The notes under the pieces: generated by a model
The model's database searches: none
What the model was told of the DNA's origin: nothing
What the model saw: only the letters and a program-made list of their open reading frames with translations
Assembly: GCA_020636645.1 (NCBI GenBank)
Contig: JACJXO010000003.1
Span: forward strand, 62,001-126,000
Length of the DNA stretch: 64,000 nucleotides
Reading direction: 5' to 3'
Source: Chitinophagales bacterium
GTDB lineage: Bacteria > Bacteroidota > Bacteroidia > Chitinophagales > BACL12
Shown: piece after piece, positions 18,032-27,120 of the stretch
Layout of the letters: every line of letters starts with the position of its first letter
How positions within the stretch are numbered: the first letter of the stretch is position 1
Translations under genes and position numbers: made by a program

Positions 18032-18724
18032 ATGTATATCACACTCCTGCAGATCACTACCGACACCATACCCTCTGTAAGCGACCTGGCTGCAGAGCCG
18101 TCAGAGAAACTGTCGCTCATAGAGCTTGCATTCAAAGGCGGTATCATCATGATACCCATTGCCTTCCTCTTGCTGCTTACCGTTTTCATCTTTTTTGAAA
18201 GGTATTTTACCATACGCAAGGCAGCTCGTGGCGATAAGAACTTCATGTTGAATATCAGAGATTATATCTCCAATGGAAATATAGAAGCTGCCAAGATGCT
18301 TTGTAAGAATACGGAAACACCCTATGCCCGCATGATCGAAAAAGGCATCATGCGCATCGGGTCGCCGTTGAAGAATATTGAAGTGGCTGTAGAGAATGTG
18401 GGCAAGCTGGAGCTGTACCGCATGGAGAAGAACCTGGCCATTCTGGCACTTGCTTCCGGTATAGGGCCGATGATCGGATTTCTGGGAACGGTTACCGGTA
18501 TGATCCGGGCCTTTTATGACATGAGCGTTAGCGATCAGATCAGTCCGAAGTTGTTGTCATCCGGTATATATGAGGCCATGGTAACCACGGTAGCGGGTCT
18601 GATCGTAGGAATCATCGCCAACCTGGCATACAACTCTTTGTTGTCGCTGGTGGAGAAGGTGATATACAAAATGGAGGCAACCACCGTTGAATTCATGGAT
18701 CTCTTACAAGAACCGGCGGCATAA
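18032..18724 (+). CDS. exbB: MotA/TolQ/ExbB proton channel family protein
   Basis: This 230-residue protein has three membrane segments (about 35-55, 133-155 and 178-200). The second and third lie in the conserved block GIGPMIGFLGTVTGMI and the following AMVTTVAGLIVGI region. ExbB-type subunits form the inner-membrane pentamer that uses the proton gradient to drive TonB and outer-membrane transport. The stop overlaps the exbD start by one base (TAATG), so translation is probably coupled. An ExbB assignment is preferred over TolQ because a tonB-like gene follows. Confidence 0.87.
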   Translation: MYITLLQITTDTIPSVSDLAAEPSEKLSLIELAFKGGIIMIPIAFLLLLTVFIFFERYFTIRKAARGDKNFMLNIRDYISNGNIEAAKMLCKNTETPYARMIEKGIMRIGSPLKNIEVAVENVGKLELYRMEKNLAILALASGIGPMIGFLGTVTGMIRAFYDMSVSDQISPKLLSSGIYEAMVTTVAGLIVGIIANLAYNSLLSLVEKVIYKMEATTVEFMDLLQEPAA

Positions 18725-19122
18725 TGGCACTACGATCAAGAAATACCAGAAAAGCAGAATTCAGCATGTCGTCCATGACTGACATCATCTTTCTGCTGCT
18801 CATCTTTTTCCTGCTGACCAGTACCCTTGTGGCACCGAATGCCATACCCATGTTGTTGCCCAACAGCAATACTACAGCTCAGGCAACGGAAACACTTGCG
18901 GTGAGCATTGACCGTGATCTGAATTTCTTTGTCAACAAGCGGGAGGTTTCTGTGGATGATCTGGAGGCAGTACTGACTGCTAATCTGAAAGGTACCAAGG
19001 ACGAAGGGATCGTACTGTATGCAGATAAGTCTGTACCGGTAGATGAAGTGGTCAAAGTATTGAACATAGCCAATACGCTGAAGATCAAGGTGGTTCTGGC
19101 CACCAATCCGGACAAGAAATAA
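18724..19122 (+). CDS. exbD: Biopolymer transporter ExbD/TolR
   Basis: This 132-residue protein has one N-terminal membrane segment with the key aspartate, Asp20, in SMTDIIFLLLIFFLL. A periplasmic domain follows. It is the proton-relaying partner of ExbB. Its ATG overlaps the exbB stop, and the tonB-like gene starts 45 nt downstream. Confidence 0.88.
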   Translation: MALRSRNTRKAEFSMSSMTDIIFLLLIFFLLTSTLVAPNAIPMLLPNSNTTAQATETLAVSIDRDLNFFVNKREVSVDDLEAVLTANLKGTKDEGIVLYADKSVPVDEVVKVLNIANTLKIKVVLATNPDKK

Positions 19123-19167
19123 TTATGGAAATGCGTAGAATTCGCATCCTACAGGAAATCAAAGACT

Positions 19168-19956
19168 ATGGCAACAGTGTATGCATATGAGAAAAAGGCA
19201 AAGCGCAGAAGCGTTCTGCTTACTGTGCTGTTTGCTGCAGGAGTGTTGGCTATTCTGATCCTGGCAGGTTTTCGTCCGCCCTTCCCTCCTCTGGAGCCGG
19301 AAGGACTGCTGATCGATTTCGGCTTTGATGAAAGCGGTTCAGGCAAAATAGAATCTGCTTCGCGGATCAGTGCGGCACCGCAGGCACAGAATCAGCCTGT
19401 CGAGCAAAAGATCGAAACCCAGGATTTCCAGGAGACCGTAACCTTGCCGGAAGAAAAAAAGAAGACCGACAAGCCCAAAACGGAAACCAAGACAGATACC
19501 AAGAAGGATCCGGAACCTGTCATTGATCAGGGTGAAGTGTTCAACCCGAACAAGCATAAGTTTGACAGCAACAGCTCCAGTGATGGTTCTTCGGGAGGAA
19601 AAGGTAACGAAGGTCATATAGACGGAAATCCCAACGGCTATCCCGGCAACGGTTCCGGCGCCGGTGATAACGGTACCAACGGCTTCGGGTATGACCTGAG
19701 CGGACGCAGTATGGTCAGCAAGCCTGTCATCGGAGGTACTCCCCCCGAATCCGGAAAGGTCGTGCTGAAGATCACTGTTGACAGAAACGGTGTAGTTACC
19801 ACAGCAGTGTATGAACGAAAAGGCTCCACCATTGTAGATCAGGGTGTCATCAATGAAGCTATTCGTTCTGTCAAGGGTAAGAAATTATTCAACACCAGCT
19901 CTGACGCTCCCGAGACACAGACCGGTACTTTGACCATCAACTACACACTGAAATAA
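19168..19956 (+). CDS. TonB-like energy transducer
   Basis: The 262-residue protein has a short cytosolic N-terminus, one membrane segment (about 16-35), a spacer rich in Lys, Glu and Pro, a Gly/Asn/Ser-rich stretch (about 135-180) and a C-terminal TonB-like domain (about 195-262, KVVLKITVDRNGVV). It would carry ExbB/ExbD energy to outer-membrane receptors, such as the TonB-dependent receptor at 36.3-38.7 kb. The Gly/Asn-rich spacer is unusual beside the typical Pro/Lys type. A strong terminator follows. Confidence 0.82.
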   Translation: MATVYAYEKKAKRRSVLLTVLFAAGVLAILILAGFRPPFPPLEPEGLLIDFGFDESGSGKIESASRISAAPQAQNQPVEQKIETQDFQETVTLPEEKKKTDKPKTETKTDTKKDPEPVIDQGEVFNPNKHKFDSNSSSDGSSGGKGNEGHIDGNPNGYPGNGSGAGDNGTNGFGYDLSGRSMVSKPVIGGTPPESGKVVLKITVDRNGVVTTAVYERKGSTIVDQGVINEAIRSVKGKKLFNTSSDAPETQTGTLTINYTLK

Positions 19957-19972
19957 ATTCATAATATTCAGA

Positions 19973-20009
19973 AAAAAGGGGCTGCACCGAGCAGTCCCTT
20001 TTTATTTTT
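19973..20009 (+). terminator. Terminator of the exb-tonB operon, merged with the folC -7 box
   Basis: A 13-bp stem (19973-19985 with 19991-20003) encloses a 5-nt loop. The one non-Watson-Crick pair is G81·U95, a wobble only in plus-strand RNA, which fixes its orientation. The T-tract at 19999-20009 contains the TATTTTTG box preceding folC. Confidence 0.88.
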
Positions 20010-20010
20010 G
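20003..20010 (+). promoter_or_regulatory. -7 element TATTTTTG of folC, inside the upstream terminator T-tract
   Basis: It matches TAnnTTTG perfectly and begins at the last base of the terminator stem. Four bases separate it from the folC GTG. No -33 TTG is visible because the terminator stem occupies that region. Confidence 0.45.
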
Positions 20011-20014
20011 TGGG

Positions 20015-21319
20015 GTGACCTACCAGGAGACCATAGACTGGCTGATGCAAAGGCTTCCCATGTTCCAGCGCATCGGACCGGCAGCTATTAAAAAAGACCT
20101 CACCAATACCATCAGATTATGTGAGGCCTTAGGACATCCGGAACAGGCATTCAGTTCGGTGCATATTGCAGGAACAAACGGTAAAGGTTCAGTATCCAAC
20201 TGGTTGTCTGCCATCCTGCAGTCATCGGGTCATCAGACAGGCCTCTACACCTCTCCTCACCTGCTCGATTTTCGTGAACGCATCCGTATCAATGGGGTCT
20301 TGTGTGAAGAAGCGTTTATTACAGATTTTGTATCCAGATACCGACCGGTCATTGAAGAGATCGAACCCAGTTTTTTTGAGATCACCGTTGCCATGGCCTT
20401 CCTGTATTTTGCTGAAAAAGGTGTGGATATAGCTGTTATAGAAACAGGACTCGGGGGAAGACTTGACTCCACCAATGTCATAACTCCTGTGTTGGGTATC
20501 ATTACCAATATCGGCTGGGATCATATGGCCATGCTGGGGAATACACTTCCGCTTATTGCATCTGAAAAGGCTGGTATCATCAAACCGGGTGTGCCGGTTC
20601 TCATTGGCGAAAGACAGGAAGAGGTGCAAGGAGTATTTAAGGAGACGGCAGTCTTACAAGGTGCTCCGTTGTATAACAGCGACAATCTTGTACGCCTGGA
20701 AGTTCTTTCCAACGATCCTGCAGGTTTGTGCTTTCGGGCACAACTGGAGACCACACAATTCACACTGGAAACCTGCACCCCTATGTTTGGCAGCTACCAG
20801 GAAAAAAACCTGCAAACCGTTCTGGCCGCTGCTGATCTGTTGCAGGAAGACTGGCAGATTTCCGTAAACGATATCATTTCCGGATTACAACAGGTGAAGG
20901 AACTGACAGGATTCAGAGGGCGCATGGAGATTCTGCAGCATCAGCCGCTGGTTCTTGCTGATTGTGCACACAACAGTGACGGATTAGATCAGCTACGAAG
21001 GAGTATAGATGCCATGGATGTACCGCACTGGCATATCGTAACCGGTGCTGTGCAGGATAAAGATGTAGCTGCTAACCTCCTTCATTTGCCTGAAAGTGCC
21101 AGCTACTATTTCTGTAAACCGGATATTCCCAGAGGAATGGACGCCCGGACATTGCAGCAACTTGCAGCCAATATGGAACGAAAGGGCGTGGCATATGGTT
21201 CAGTGCACGAAGCAATAGTCAGTGCACTGTCTAATTCAGGCTCCGATGAAGCTATTCTGATTTGCGGCAGTATTTTTGTGGTAGCAGAAGCGCTGCCGAA
21301 CTTCAAACATAAGACATGA
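20015..21319 (+). CDS. folC: Bifunctional folylpolyglutamate synthase/dihydrofolate synthase
   Basis: This 434-residue ligase has the P-loop GTNGKGS at residues 53-59 and the Mur-ligase-like C-terminal domain with ADCAHNSDGLDQL. It adds glutamate to dihydropteroate and to reduced folates. The start is GTG (MTYQETIDWLM), matching the usual N-terminus of Bacteroidota FolC. It lies only 11 nt after the terminator stem of the tonB operon and 4 nt after a -7 box, so the mRNA may be leaderless. The stop overlaps the next gene by 4 nt (ATGA). Confidence 0.95.
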   Translation: MTYQETIDWLMQRLPMFQRIGPAAIKKDLTNTIRLCEALGHPEQAFSSVHIAGTNGKGSVSNWLSAILQSSGHQTGLYTSPHLLDFRERIRINGVLCEEAFITDFVSRYRPVIEEIEPSFFEITVAMAFLYFAEKGVDIAVIETGLGGRLDSTNVITPVLGIITNIGWDHMAMLGNTLPLIASEKAGIIKPGVPVLIGERQEEVQGVFKETAVLQGAPLYNSDNLVRLEVLSNDPAGLCFRAQLETTQFTLETCTPMFGSYQEKNLQTVLAAADLLQEDWQISVNDIISGLQQVKELTGFRGRMEILQHQPLVLADCAHNSDGLDQLRRSIDAMDVPHWHIVTGAVQDKDVAANLLHLPESASYYFCKPDIPRGMDARTLQQLAANMERKGVAYGSVHEAIVSALSNSGSDEAILICGSIFVVAEALPNFKHKT

Positions 21320-22734
21320 AAAGACTTCTGATACCTGTACTTCTTGCGCTGGTATTATCTGTTTTGACACAGCCTGTCATGGCTCAGAAGGGTTATGACT
21401 ACCAGGTAACCATACGTGGAATGGAAGATACCGTTCTGTACTTCGGACATCATTACGGGAATAAGCAATATGTTATAGATACTGTCAGGACCGATAAGAA
21501 TGGTACTGCACATTTTGCCGGCCAGGAGCCTCTGCCAGGAGGCGTGTACATTGTGGTCATGCCAAAAATGAACAACAAGTACTTTGAAATGATCGTCAAT
21601 GAACCGGCATTTGAGATGGCTACAGATACTACAGACATCACCGGACATATGCAGGTGACCGGTTCTGTGGAGAATCAGGTCATGTACGATGATCTTCGTT
21701 TTATTGGTGACCGTCGCAGTCGGGTGAATGTATTGCGAAAAGAACAGGAAGCTGCAGAGCAGGGAAGTAAAAGAGCTGAAAAGATCCAGGAAGAAATGGA
21801 CCTGATCAATCAGGAAGTACTGGACTGGAGAAACAACCTCTATGCAAAGTATCCGGGTACCTTCTATGTTAAGTTGTTGAAGGCTTCCGCAGATCTTACC
21901 CTCCCTGAAGCACCGGTACTGCCTGATGGAACGCCTGATAAAAAGTATCTGATACAGTGGGTGCATGAGCATTATTTCGATGACATAGATCTGAAAGATT
22001 CCAGATTGCTCAGAAGCAGTGTATTGCATATGAAAGTGGAACAGTATCTGAACACCTATGTGCCCAAGATACCCGATTCAGTTAGTGCCGCTATTGACAG
22101 GATCATAGAAGGAGCCCGCGGTAACAATGAGGTATTTCAGTACCTGGTTGTTACCCTTTTGAATCAATATGCCTCCAGCGATATTATGGGTATGGACGCT
22201 GTTTTCGTACACATGGTTGACAAGTACTATAAATCAGGAGATGCTTTCTGGCTGGATGATGCTGCGCTCTTTCGTATCACAAACAAGGCAGCATTAATGA
22301 AACCAACACTGATAGGAAAGCAGGCCCCTCCCATTATGCTGCAGGATTCTGCAGGTATAGACATTCCGCTTTATAGTATAGACTCAAAATACACTGTAGT
22401 GGTTTTTTGGGATGTAGATTGTGGTCATTGCAAAAAAGAAATGCCCAAGCTGGTAGAAGCCTACCCGAAAATAAAAGAGCTTGGTGCTGAAGTGTACGCT
22501 GTTTATACAGAAGAAGAATGGGATAAATGGAAGGATTGGCTGGATGAAAAACACTACAACTGGATCAACGTTGGAAATGTGAAAAGAGAAAGCAACTTTC
22601 AGGCCTTATATAACGTAGATCAGACCCCGCTCCTTTTCATTCTGGATAAGAATAAAAAGATCATCGGGAAACACCTGAAAGCCGAACAATTGTATGATTT
22701 CCTGAAAAACTACCAGGAGTTCAATGACCTATAA
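21316..22734 (+). CDS. Exported thioredoxin-like protein (TlpA-like C-terminus, DUF4369/DUF5106 type)
   Basis: This 472-residue protein has a signal peptide (MKRLLIPVLLALVLSVLTQP), an N-terminal beta domain of the DUF4369 kind (about 25-130), a helical middle region and a thioredoxin fold from about 335. The redox site is CGHC (Cys369 and Cys372), followed by the cis-proline in DQTPLLF. It should reduce or exchange disulfides in the periplasm. It overlaps folC by 4 nt and msrB by 11 nt, which makes a tight folC-trx-msrB operon; linkage to MsrB suggests a role in oxidative repair. Confidence 0.87.
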   Translation: MKRLLIPVLLALVLSVLTQPVMAQKGYDYQVTIRGMEDTVLYFGHHYGNKQYVIDTVRTDKNGTAHFAGQEPLPGGVYIVVMPKMNNKYFEMIVNEPAFEMATDTTDITGHMQVTGSVENQVMYDDLRFIGDRRSRVNVLRKEQEAAEQGSKRAEKIQEEMDLINQEVLDWRNNLYAKYPGTFYVKLLKASADLTLPEAPVLPDGTPDKKYLIQWVHEHYFDDIDLKDSRLLRSSVLHMKVEQYLNTYVPKIPDSVSAAIDRIIEGARGNNEVFQYLVVTLLNQYASSDIMGMDAVFVHMVDKYYKSGDAFWLDDAALFRITNKAALMKPTLIGKQAPPIMLQDSAGIDIPLYSIDSKYTVVVFWDVDCGHCKKEMPKLVEAYPKIKELGAEVYAVYTEEEWDKWKDWLDEKHYNWINVGNVKRESNFQALYNVDQTPLLFILDKNKKIIGKHLKAEQLYDFLKNYQEFNDL

Positions 22735-23164
22735 ACACCTCAAGATCAATAAGCGTGATTCGTTCCGCCCTGTGCTGCAAAAATCAGACAAGGAATGGGA
22801 ACTGGAACTGAGTCAGGATCAGTATCATATACTTCGCAACAAGGGCACTGAACGACCGTTTACCGGAGCTTTCGATGCGCACTTTGAACCAGGCAAGTAT
22901 GTATGTGCAGGTTGTGGCACTCCCCTCTTCTATAGTGGGGCAAAATTCAATTCTCACTGTGGCTGGCCCTCTTTCGATGCTCCTGCAACAGATGAGAACA
23001 TCACCTATCTTAAAGATACCAGCCATGGTATGATCAGGATCGAGATCGTGTGTTCGAATTGTGGCGGGCACCTGGGCCATGTTTTTGACGATGGTCCAAC
23101 AGATACCGGACTGCGCTATTGTGTCAATTCTGCTTCGCTCCTTTTCAAGAAGGAGGAAGATTGA
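22724..23164 (+). CDS. msrB: Peptide-methionine (R)-S-oxide reductase
   Basis: This 146-residue MsrB carries the catalytic Cys133 in LRYCVNSASL and the four zinc cysteines Cys61/Cys64 and Cys110/Cys113. It reduces methionine-R-sulfoxide in proteins. No signal peptide is visible, so it is probably cytosolic. Its start lies within the end of the thioredoxin-like gene (11-nt overlap). Its TGA forms TGATCA with the stop of the convergent histidine kinase gene. Confidence 0.95.
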   Translation: MTYKHLKINKRDSFRPVLQKSDKEWELELSQDQYHILRNKGTERPFTGAFDAHFEPGKYVCAGCGTPLFYSGAKFNSHCGWPSFDAPATDENITYLKDTSHGMIRIEIVCSNCGGHLGHVFDDGPTDTGLRYCVNSASLLFKKEED

Positions 23165-24214
23165 TCAGTCGGCTTTGCGAAGGGTGAAAGCGAAAGTTGA
23201 ACCCTCATTTGGAGTACTTCTGACGGTTATGGTCTGGTTGTGTGCTTCAATCACATGTTTGACTATACTCAACCCCAGACCTGTTCCACCAAAATCCCTG
23301 CTTCGGCTTTTTTCCACCCTGAAAAATCGCTCAAATACCCGGCTTAGATCTTCTTTGCCAATTCCTATCCCGGTATCAGAAGCTTCCACCAGAATATTAT
23401 CACCCATATTATAGAATCCTACATTGGTCTGGCCATTGTCTTTTCCGTATTTGATGGAATTGGTGATCAGGTTGACCAGAACCTCCCGGATCATTTTCTT
23501 ATCTGCCTCTACCATAAAGACCCGATCGCATCCTTCTTTGATCTTTAGCCTGATGTTTCTCTGAGCAGCCTGGATCTCCAGATCTGAAAACACTTCCTTG
23601 GTAAGTGCATTCATGTCAAACGGCTGCATCTGTAGTTTTAACTGCCCGCTTTCCAGATGCGATATCGACTCCAGATCATTGATGATACTAACCATGCGTT
23701 CCACATTCCGGATGGCCTTGCTCAGGTAGTCCATATTGATACGCGGGTCATTAATGCCTCCATCGATCAATGTTTCCAGATACCCCTGGATACTGGTGAT
23801 GGGGGTTTTCAGTTCATGAGACACATTGCCCAGGTACTCTTTCCGGTAGTTCTCCATACTGCGAAGCTGGCTGATCTCTTTTCTGGAAGCCTCAGCCCAG
23901 TTCAACACTTCTTTATTTACAGCCCCGATGATATCTGTGCTGAGGTCAAGTCTGGATTCCACCACATTCTTGGTGGTCTTCAGATTGTGTATATTTTTAT
24001 AAATAAGTTTTATCTTCCTGTAAATAAAATTTTCAACCACCCTGTAAAAAATGAGGTAGGTCAAGCCAAACATGAGTATTGGTACAAGCAGCAGATGGTA
24101 TCTGAAATCATTCAGTACAGGAAGTAAGGAAGGTATCACTTCCAGGACCACTACCAGCAGCACCACCAGCAGGGTCGCCCGTAAGACGATCTGCCTGGGC
24201 GAGGGATTCTTCAT
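23165..24214 (-). CDS. PhoR-type sensor histidine kinase with no extracytoplasmic domain
   Basis: This 349-residue protein has two membrane segments (about 9-27 and 40-60) with only about 12 residues between them. A short linker leads to the HisKA domain with His133 in NVSHELKTP and an ATPase domain with LVNLITNSIKYG, DTGIGIG and GGTGLGLSIV. The ATG at 24214 overlaps the response-regulator stop (TGATG). With almost no periplasmic loop, the signal is probably sensed within the membrane or by a partner such as a transporter or PhoU-like protein. Confidence 0.92.
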   Translation of the reverse strand: MKNPSPRQIVLRATLLVVLLVVVLEVIPSLLPVLNDFRYHLLLVPILMFGLTYLIFYRVVENFIYRKIKLIYKNIHNLKTTKNVVESRLDLSTDIIGAVNKEVLNWAEASRKEISQLRSMENYRKEYLGNVSHELKTPITSIQGYLETLIDGGINDPRINMDYLSKAIRNVERMVSIINDLESISHLESGQLKLQMQPFDMNALTKEVFSDLEIQAAQRNIRLKIKEGCDRVFMVEADKKMIREVLVNLITNSIKYGKDNGQTNVGFYNMGDNILVEASDTGIGIGKEDLSRVFERFFRVEKSRSRDFGGTGLGLSIVKHVIEAHNQTITVRSTPNEGSTFAFTLRKAD

Positions 24215-24894
24215 CAATAATCAAATTTATACCCTATACCCTTGATGGTCTTGATGTATTCTTCACCGATCTTTTCGCGTAGTTTACGAATGTGGACATC
24301 AATGGTACGATCGCCCACGATCACATCCATGCCCCAGATATCGTTGAATATCTCCTGACGTGTAAATACCCGCCCAGGTTTGGAGGTCAGCAATTGCAGC
24401 AGTTCAAATTCCTTCTTGGCCAGGTTGATGGGTTCTCCTTTGCGGAATACCAGGAACTTTTCGCGGTCGATGATGAGATCACCAAACTGTTGCTGACCGG
24501 AATTCTGCAGATCTGCAGCAGTTCGACGCAGCAATGCTTTAATGCGACTGATCAGCAGTCTTGGTTTGATCGGTTTGGTGATATAGTCATCTGCACCCAC
24601 ATCGAAACCCTGAACCTGGGTAAAATCTTCATTGCGGGCGGTCAGAAATGCAATGATGGTGTTGTCATAATCATTGTTGCTGCGCAACTCCCTGCATACT
24701 TCAATGCCATCCATTTCCGGCATCATGATATCCAGCAGGATCAGACTTGGTTTTTCACTGGCGGCCATTTTAAGCGCATCCTTCCCGTTGCTGGCCTTCA
24801 CTACATCATAGTCTTCTCTGGTCAGGTTGTATTCAATGAACTCCAATACATCGGGTTCATCATCTACAATCAGTATCTTGATCTTGCTGGACAT
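24214..24894 (-). CDS. OmpR/PhoB family response regulator
   Basis: This 226-residue protein has a receiver domain with phospho-acceptor Asp55 in LILLDIMMPEMDG and a C-terminal winged helix (about 130-226, ending GIGYKFDY). It is the partner of the overlapping histidine kinase. Targets are unknown; the pairing resembles PhoB/PhoR. Upstream, TACCTTTA at 24917-24924 is a 7-of-8 match to the -7 element. Confidence 0.93.
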   Translation of the reverse strand: MSSKIKILIVDDEPDVLEFIEYNLTREDYDVVKASNGKDALKMAASEKPSLILLDIMMPEMDGIEVCRELRSNNDYDNTIIAFLTARNEDFTQVQGFDVGADDYITKPIKPRLLISRIKALLRRTAADLQNSGQQQFGDLIIDREKFLVFRKGEPINLAKKEFELLQLLTSKPGRVFTRQEIFNDIWGMDVIVGDRTIDVHIRKLREKIGEEYIKTIKGIGYKFDY

Positions 24895-24988
24895 ACCTGA
24901 AATTTTTGTAAAGGTAGAACCACAACCTTAAGGACCTTTGAATTAGGTGTTAATTCAAGATAAATTTAATACCGAATTAACAACTGGA

Positions 24989-25591
24989 CTAATAACAGTA
25001 CGATTTGTAAAGGATCATGTAATCTACGATATTCTGGATGGCAGCCGTTTTCATGTCACGTGGTTCAGCGGTGGCTTGCAATGCTTCACTGCAAAGCATC
25101 CAGACCTCACACCAGTTGGTGTCCATAGCTTCCTGACCTTTGATAACAGCACGGATCATGGCTACTGTAGCACTTTCGGGAGATTTCTGTATGGCCAGAT
25201 CCATGATCTTAGAAGCTTCCGCTACGTTAAAGTAGTCATCCATTGCCATCAGATAGGCCAGGCACATCAGATCTGCTCCCTGGTATGCTTCCAGCTCTTC
25301 TGTCCCGTATTTGGCGGTAAGTGCATCACGGAAAACCGGCCCCATATCAGTAACCTTGTCTCCCCACCCCAGTGCATTGATCACTGCCGCCTTGACATCG
25401 GTCCTTTCCTGATCATTAAGTAAAAATGCAAGGGTGGCTGCATCCAGTTCAAATGCACCCACATTCTTGGCAACCATCTCGTATTCCATGTAATAGGAAG
25501 AAATGTCTGTACTTGTAACCGGCGAATCTGCCTTGGCAACCTGCAGGCCGCAAAATCCCAGCAACATGGTAAAAAGGAAAGATCTATTCAT
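24989..25591 (-). CDS. Exported hypothetical protein
   Basis: About 200 residues with a signal peptide (MNRSFLFTMLLGFCGLQVAKA). The remainder is largely alpha-helical and ends in a Cys/Tyr-rich tail (LYKSYCY). I do not recognise the family. It starts within the last 8 nt of the upstream membrane-protein gene, which implies co-translation. The longer in-frame start at 25600 is possible but gives a poorer signal peptide. Confidence 0.65.
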   Translation of the reverse strand: MNRSFLFTMLLGFCGLQVAKADSPVTSTDISSYYMEYEMVAKNVGAFELDAATLAFLLNDQERTDVKAAVINALGWGDKVTDMGPVFRDALTAKYGTEELEAYQGADLMCLAYLMAMDDYFNVAEASKIMDLAIQKSPESATVAMIRAVIKGQEAMDTNWCEVWMLCSEALQATAEPRDMKTAAIQNIVDYMILYKSYCY

Positions 25592-26258
25592 ATGTGCCAT
25601 TTTGAAGTTGTTCCATCAGTTCGGGATGCTGGTACAGGTACCAGGCCAGCGGAGCGATGATCGCTATAGCTATTAGTAAGGGGATCAGGATGTTTCTTCT
25701 GGTGTAAGGTATCCTACGGCCTATAAACTGGTTCCACATAAGCTCTGAGAGCAAGAGGGCTCCGGCCACATGGGCCAAAATGCTGATGATGCTGTCGGGA
25801 GCTACCTGCATATTGATAATGCCCTGGGCAATAGCCAGTACCAAGCCGAACACGAGCACCTGCCCTGCTCCTTTGCGTTGAAGTTTTCTGATATTGATTG
25901 ATAACAGAATACTGCCAGCCAACGGAGAAAAAAACAGGCTGAATGCCAAAACAGCTGTCTGCGAATAGAGTACAGGAAGCGATTTGCTGCTATCCGGGTC
26001 TTCTGTTTCCTCCACCTGTTGATCGTCTTCCCTGCCCTTTTCCAGTTCAGCCACCTCTGCCTGATGCCTGGCTTCATCCTCATACTGCCTGATCAGCGAT
26101 TCTATGGCAGCTTTATTCTCTATGGTCAGCCCTCTGCCAGACGCTTCGTTCAGCACGGCCATCAGCAATTCTTCCTGATAAGTCTGATAATGACGGGCAT
26201 GCAGCAACAGCTCTTCGTCAGTCATCTTTGCCACCATGCGTTCATACCCGTTTCCCAT
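25584..26258 (-). CDS. Hypothetical multi-pass membrane protein
   Basis: This 224-residue protein has a charged helical N-terminal half (residues 1-90, very rich in Glu and Gln) followed by four probable membrane segments and a short C-terminal tail. The N-terminal layout suggests a cytosolic binding region tethered to the membrane. I do not recognise a named family. It is divergent from the propeller gene at 26287 across only 28 bp and overlaps the exported hypothetical gene downstream. Confidence 0.7.
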   Translation of the reverse strand: MGNGYERMVAKMTDEELLLHARHYQTYQEELLMAVLNEASGRGLTIENKAAIESLIRQYEDEARHQAEVAELEKGREDDQQVEETEDPDSSKSLPVLYSQTAVLAFSLFFSPLAGSILLSINIRKLQRKGAGQVLVFGLVLAIAQGIINMQVAPDSIISILAHVAGALLLSELMWNQFIGRRIPYTRRNILIPLLIAIAIIAPLAWYLYQHPELMEQLQNGTYE

Positions 26259-26274
26259 ATAGCTTTCTAAATTC

Positions 26275-26282
26275 TATTTTTG
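26275..26282 (+). promoter_or_regulatory. -7 element TATTTTTG of the gene at 26287
   Basis: It matches TAnnTTTG perfectly, and the ATG follows after 4 nt. It sits in a 28-bp divergent gap, with a weak -33 (TTT) 21 nt upstream inside the neighbouring gene. Confidence 0.55.
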
Positions 26283-26286
26283 ACAG

Positions 26287-27120
26287 ATGCGTGTAAAAAT
26301 ACTATTATTCAACCTATGCCTTTGGATGACCGCCTTAGTTTATGCCCAGAATGAATCCGGGCTAAGCGGCAGGTTTATTCTGATAGATTCCTTGCAAACC
26401 CCTTCGGGCATAACTTTTGGCCCTGCCCAGTATGCCAGGTTTGCTGACGCCCTGATCTGTGGCGTAACTATAGACCAGGCAGACACGGTCAGAACCGGCA
26501 TATTCCTGTTGCCACTGAACGAACCTAATGCTGTATCAACTGAGTTGAAGATACCGTCTATGGGTTCCAATACATCCTATCTGCAGGGCTCTTCATCTGC
26601 AGACGGCAGCATACTGGTATTTACTGTGAATCACTATAATGGCTGGACCGGGAATGATCTGGCTATGTGCACCCGCCTGGATGATGGTTCTTATTCCTAT
26701 CCTGCCCTGCTTTCCGGAATCAACAAAAAAGATACGGCCGATTGCTACCCGTGGATAGCTGATGATGGCCGCCGTTTGTATTACCTGCAGGATGAACGAC
26801 TCATGGTGGCAGAGTGGAATGCCTCTGAAAAATCCTTTACAACCGCTACTCCGGTGCTATACACAGGAACAGTAGAACTGAATATCCTGAGTGTCTGGCT
26901 GGACAGCAAAGAAAAACATATGTGGCTGGTTTCTGATAATAAGATCTACAGGGCTTCCAGAAAAAACAGAAAGAAACCTTTTTCGATGCCCGAGCTTTAC
27001 ACTGATGAGTTTGCTGATTGGAGTTTTATTTCAGGTATCTCATTTACCCCTGATGAACAGGACATGTACCTCTATTATGCCGATGAATTCAGTAACCTTC
27101 TGCATTTCAAACCTCGCTGA
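26287..27120 (+). CDS. Exported beta-propeller (PD40-like) protein
   Basis: This 277-residue protein has a signal peptide (MRVKILLFNLCLWMTALVYA) and repeated four-stranded units with Ser-Ala-Asp-Gly or Pro-Asp-Glu turns (SSADGSILVFTVNHY, IADDGRRLYYLQDER, FTPDEQDMYLYYADE), as in PD40/TolB propellers. It probably binds another cell-envelope protein or a glycan; no enzymatic residues are evident. It leads a run of five plus-strand genes and overlaps the next at TGATG. Confidence 0.72.
   Translation: MRVKILLFNLCLWMTALVYAQNESGLSGRFILIDSLQTPSGITFGPAQYARFADALICGVTIDQADTVRTGIFLLPLNEPNAVSTELKIPSMGSNTSYLQGSSSADGSILVFTVNHYNGWTGNDLAMCTRLDDGSYSYPALLSGINKKDTADCYPWIADDGRRLYYLQDERLMVAEWNASEKSFTTATPVLYTGTVELNILSVWLDSKEKHMWLVSDNKIYRASRKNRKKPFSMPELYTDEFADWSFISGISFTPDEQDMYLYYADEFSNLLHFKPR

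Noticed and set aside
21355..22029. A 224-codon minus-strand frame inside the thioredoxin-like gene
   Set aside because: Signal peptide, CGHC motif and overlaps with folC and msrB all support the plus-strand gene.
24292..24900. A 202-codon plus-strand frame opposite the response regulator
   Set aside because: The response regulator has its phospho-acceptor and DNA-binding domain on the minus strand; the alternative has no features.
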